A DNA stretch of 64,000 nt from Saccharibacillus endophyticus (GTDB lineage: Bacteria; Bacillota; Bacilli; Paenibacillales; Paenibacillaceae): assembly GCF_013185185.1 (NCBI RefSeq), contig NZ_JAAZWE010000002.1, positions 372,001-436,000 of the forward strand. The letters are read 5' to 3'. Both the position numbers and the translations under genes were made by a program. This document shows positions 61,443 to 64,000 of the stretch, piece by piece. Below the pieces are notes generated by a model. The model saw only the letters and a list, made by a program, of their open reading frames with translations. It ran no database searches and was not told where the DNA came from. Within the stretch, counting starts at the first letter, position 1. Each line of letters starts with the position of its first letter.

Positions 61443-62059
61443 GTCCGGCTCTCCTTTGCGGCATGATCGTGCGGTTGAAGCGTTCGGGCGATCCACTCGG
61501 AGAGATGCGAAGCGTCGAACGAGCCGGACGTTCCCGCAATCGAAGCTCGCACGCGCAGCCCCATCGTCAATAGCACGAACATGTCCGCCGTACGGTCCGC
61601 GTCGACCTTTTTGGAAATCAAGCCGTACCGTTGACCGATCCGTATCCATTCCGCCGATAAAGCCCGAGTGCGTTCGTCGTATTCTTTTAAAGCTTCCGCG
61701 ATCAGCGGTTGTTCTTCTTTGCCCAACAAATACAGCAGAATCTTGTTGGTCACCTCTTCCGTACGGGCATAAGCGGCGATGCTGTCCGAAATTTTTTGCA
61801 TCGGCTCGGCAAACGACTTTCCTCCCTGCAGTACCTCCTCTCGGAATTGCCGATTCGTTTCTTCGAGGCGCTCCCGCAAGACTTGAACGAACAATTCGTC
61901 CTTGCTTTTGACGTAATGAAAAATCGCGCCTTTCGACAGACCCGATTCTTCCATGATGTCTTTCATGGTGATTGCGCCGCAGCCTTTGGCCGTTACGAGC
62001 TTTTTGACGGTATCCGATAAAAGCGCGGTCGTTTGCCGCCTGCGTTGTTCCTGTTTCAA
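61439..62059 (-). CDS. TetR/AcrR family transcriptional regulator
   Basis: 206 residues from a TTG at 62059 (AGGAGG 7 bases upstream). HTH TVKKLVTAKGCGAITMKDIMEESGLSKGAIFHYVKSKDELF at about residues 15-55. C-terminal TetR_C-type helices. Overlaps DoxX by 4 bases in the same transcript, so it probably autoregulates the pair. Ligand unknown. Confidence 0.88.
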   Translation of the reverse strand: MKQEQRRRQTTALLSDTVKKLVTAKGCGAITMKDIMEESGLSKGAIFHYVKSKDELFVQVLRERLEETNRQFREEVLQGGKSFAEPMQKISDSIAAYARTEEVTNKILLYLLGKEEQPLIAEALKEYDERTRALSAEWIRIGQRYGLISKKVDADRTADMFVLLTMGLRVRASIAGTSGSFDASHLSEWIARTLQPHDHAAKESRT

Positions 62060-62181
62060 AATGATCCCTCCTGCGCCGTCGGATAAGAAAACGGTGATGT
62101 ATCTTTTCATTATAAAAACAGACCGTCGGTTTGTAAATGAAATTCACCGTTATCTTTTGACGCATCGGGGAGAATGTTTCT

Positions 62182-63423
62182 TTAAATGCCTTCGTACTTT
62201 TTCAACACGATCGCCGAATTATGCCCGCCGAACCCGAACGAGTTCGAAATGCCGATGTTCAGCTCTGCCGTTCTCGCCTTTCCCGCCGTATAATCGAGAT
62301 CGCATCCTTCTTCCCCATGCTCCAAGTTGATCGTAGGCGGCACGATGCCCGTTTGCAGCGACTTCAATAACGCTATCGCTTCTACCGCTCCCGATGCGCC
62401 CAGCATATGCCCGGTCATCGATTTATTCGCCGTCACCGGAATTTCATACGCGGCTTCTCCGAACACCGCTTTGATCGCTGCCGTCTCCGAACGATCGCCG
62501 AGTACCGTACTCGTCGCATGCGCGCTGATGACATCCACTTTTCCCGGATCTATCTTCGCTTCTTTCAACGCCAATCGCATCGCGCGCGCCGCCCCCTGTC
62601 CGTCTTCCGGCGTCGCCACCATATGATAAGCATCCGAACTCGCCCCGTATCCGATCACTTCGCCCAGAATCGCCGCTCCGCGCTCCAGCGCATGACTAAG
62701 CGATTCCAGCACCAAAATCCCTGCGCCTTCCGCCATCACGAAGCCGTCGCGCTCCCGATCGAATGGGCGGCTTGCCCGGGTAGGATCATCATTCCGTGTC
62801 GACAGCGCCGTCGCATTGGAGAAGCTCGCCAGCGCAATCCCGTGCAGCGCCGCTTCCGTTCCACCCGCGATCATCACATCCGAACGCCCGGCTTGAATCT
62901 GAAAAAAAGCTTCGCCTATCGCCGTGTTCCCGATCGAGCAGGCCGTTACCGGCGACATCGACGCTCCCAAGGCCCCATAGCGAATACTGATCAAAGCCGC
63001 CGCCATATTGGGAATCATCGCCGGAACGAGCATCGGACTGACGCGTCCCGGCCCGCGGTTTGCCAGCGTTCCCGCCTGATCCATCAGCGTCCCGATCCCT
63101 CCGATCCCGGAACCGACATAGACGCCCATACGCTCCCGGTCCGTTTTTTCCAGATCAAGTCCCGACTGCTCGATCGCCTGCTCGGCCGCAACCAGCGCGA
63201 ATTGGCAGAATCGATCCAGCTTCCGCGCCTCTTTCGCTCCGAGCAAGCCCAACGCATCGAAATCTTTTACCGCTCCCGCGATATTTACCTTATAACCGCC
63301 GGCTTCAAAAGCTTCGATAAACGAAACGCCGGACTCTCCACGAACCAAATGCGACCAAAAGTTTTCCGTTCCGATCCCCAGCGGCGATACGACGCCCGTT
63401 CCCGTGATGACCACTCTTTCCAT
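62182..63423 (-). CDS. fabF: Beta-ketoacyl-ACP synthase II
   Basis: 413 residues. Thiolase fold: VVITGTGVVSPLGIGTENFWSHL, active-site Cys in MSPVTACSIGNTAIGEAF (normally TACA), His in DVISAHATSTVLGD and NKSMTGHMLGASG. C-terminal NSFGFGGHNSAIVLKKY. Condenses malonyl-ACP with acyl-ACP in fatty acid elongation. The Cys is in TACSIG, so catalysis is intact. Not next to acpP or fabH here, so it may be a second FabF used in a special pathway. Confidence 0.9.
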   Translation of the reverse strand: MERVVITGTGVVSPLGIGTENFWSHLVRGESGVSFIEAFEAGGYKVNIAGAVKDFDALGLLGAKEARKLDRFCQFALVAAEQAIEQSGLDLEKTDRERMGVYVGSGIGGIGTLMDQAGTLANRGPGRVSPMLVPAMIPNMAAALISIRYGALGASMSPVTACSIGNTAIGEAFFQIQAGRSDVMIAGGTEAALHGIALASFSNATALSTRNDDPTRASRPFDRERDGFVMAEGAGILVLESLSHALERGAAILGEVIGYGASSDAYHMVATPEDGQGAARAMRLALKEAKIDPGKVDVISAHATSTVLGDRSETAAIKAVFGEAAYEIPVTANKSMTGHMLGASGAVEAIALLKSLQTGIVPPTINLEHGEEGCDLDYTAGKARTAELNIGISNSFGFGGHNSAIVLKKYEGI

Positions 63424-63571
63424 TCTCTATGTTCCTCCTTGAATTTTAGCCTTTGACGTTAACGACAGGCTTTGCATACCGCTATCATGTCACGTAAAAT
63501 ATCCTAGTACAAGTTACCGTTTATAAGGGTATAAAAACTGCCTGATTCCTATTAAAGGAGGTTGATCGTCC

Positions 63572-64000
63572 ATGAATGCAACGGCCAGACTTCAAGCCTT
63601 ATCCGCCTTTCTCAAAAGCCAACGGGCCAAAATTTCTCCGGAATCCGTCGGCTTCCCCGCAGGAACCAGACGCCGCACGCCCGGGCTGCGCCGCGAAGAA
63701 GTGGCCCAATTGGCCGGCGTAAGCACCACCTGGTATACCTGGCTTGAGCAAGGACGCGATATCCAAGCTTCGCCTTCCGTGCTCGATTGCGTTGCCGGCG
63801 CGCTCAAGATGAATGCCGACGAACGCAAATACTTGTACTCGCTCGCGATCGAAGACGGTTCGACTGCTTACACACCCGAGAACGATGCTCTTCAAATCAG
63901 TCCTTCTTTGCAAAAAATCATCACCGGACTTCGGCACTGCCCCGTCATCGTCTCGGATCGGATGTGCAATATCGTCGGATGGAATCAGGCAGCCTGCCAT
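63572..64000 (+). CDS. XRE-family regulator with MmyB-like ligand domain, N-terminal part
   Basis: Runs off the window; 143 codons visible from the ATG at 63572 (AAAGGAGG 10 bases upstream). N-terminal HTH: RRTPGLRREEVAQLAGVSTTWYTWLEQGRDIQASPSVLDCVAGAL, the RRxPGLRREEVA signature of the MmyB-like family. The rest (PSLQKIITGLRHCPVIVSDRMCNIVGWNQAA) begins the MmyB ligand-binding fold. Divergent from fabF across a 148-base gap. Confidence 0.9.
   Translation, partial: MNATARLQALSAFLKSQRAKISPESVGFPAGTRRRTPGLRREEVAQLAGVSTTWYTWLEQGRDIQASPSVLDCVAGALKMNADERKYLYSLAIEDGSTAYTPENDALQISPSLQKIITGLRHCPVIVSDRMCNIVGWNQAACH

Noticed and set aside
61002..62165. 387-residue minus-strand open frame
   Set aside because: It runs through the TetR gene in a different frame. 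Only its last 146 residues, the DoxX protein with its own ATG at 61442, look real.

Overview
The window reads as a chromosomal segment of a Gram-positive, endospore-former-type bacterium, most likely a member of the Paenibacillaceae with a moderately high GC genome (Paenibacillus or Saccharibacillus-like; inference from gene content and codon use, not proven). Supporting signs are strong AAGGAGG-type ribosome binding sites, many TTG and GTG starts, coproporphyrin-type haem genes (hemE-hemH-hemY), an AraR-type GntR/LacI regulator, a Ctc/L25 protein, an LTA synthase, an LPXTG surface protein and soluble YfmS-like chemoreceptors.

Layout. 1-5.6 kb: end of a phosphodiester glycosidase gene, then minus-strand small genes (P-loop kinase-like, DinB, lipoprotein, TPR, HNH nuclease, a 5'-truncated GNAT). 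5.6-13.9 kb: an AT-rich island that I interpret as an integron-type gene cassette array without an integrase: seven cassettes delimited by six 96-bp attC-like sites plus one collapsed site, one further gene (the lipoprotein at the left end) that has an upstream attC but none downstream, and an attI-like entry site at the right end. Cargo includes a reverse transcriptase, a Ser/Thr kinase, a PD-(D/E)XK-like protein, an ion-channel-like membrane protein and several unknowns. 14-20.8 kb: ABC-F ATPase, TetR regulator, DUF92, FAH-family hydrolase, GDPD and a CapA-like protein, with a pair of long palindromes between the last two. 21-25.5 kb: haem genes hemE, hemH, hemY and an O-methyltransferase. 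25.8-29 kb: rRNA methyltransferase-like and LTA synthase genes on the plus strand. 29-32.7 kb: DUF1450, HesB-like, glutamate racemase, DUF4261, DUF86 and Dabb genes. 32.9-36.6 kb: two large repetitive exported proteins, one with an LPXTG anchor. 36.9-45.2 kb: Ctc/L25, a UvrA paralogue, a sugar-catabolism-like pair, tRNA-Leu, AraR, and an alpha/beta hydrolase pair. 45.3-49.4 kb: the nitrite reduction operon nirB-nirD-nirC behind three FNR-type boxes. 49.7-51.6 kb: two tandem soluble chemoreceptors. 51.6-55 kb: DUF6171, an AI-2E family transporter and a serine hydrolase. 55.4-57.2 kb: a decayed large serine recombinase next to tRNA-Ala and tRNA-Lys. 57.3-60.9 kb: a cyclic-di-GMP-I riboswitch in front of a PLP decarboxylase and a membrane chemoreceptor. 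61-64 kb: DoxX, TetR, FabF and the start of an XRE regulator.

The strongest unusual signal is the cassette array. Its proof is internal: the first and last ~15 bases of each cassette are complementary to each other and differ from cassette to cassette, exactly as the R' and R'' arms of integron cassettes behave, while the 80 bases between the arms are nearly constant. No integron integrase lies in the window, so the array would be a CALIN (cluster of attC sites lacking an integrase) in an organism group where integrons are rarely reported.
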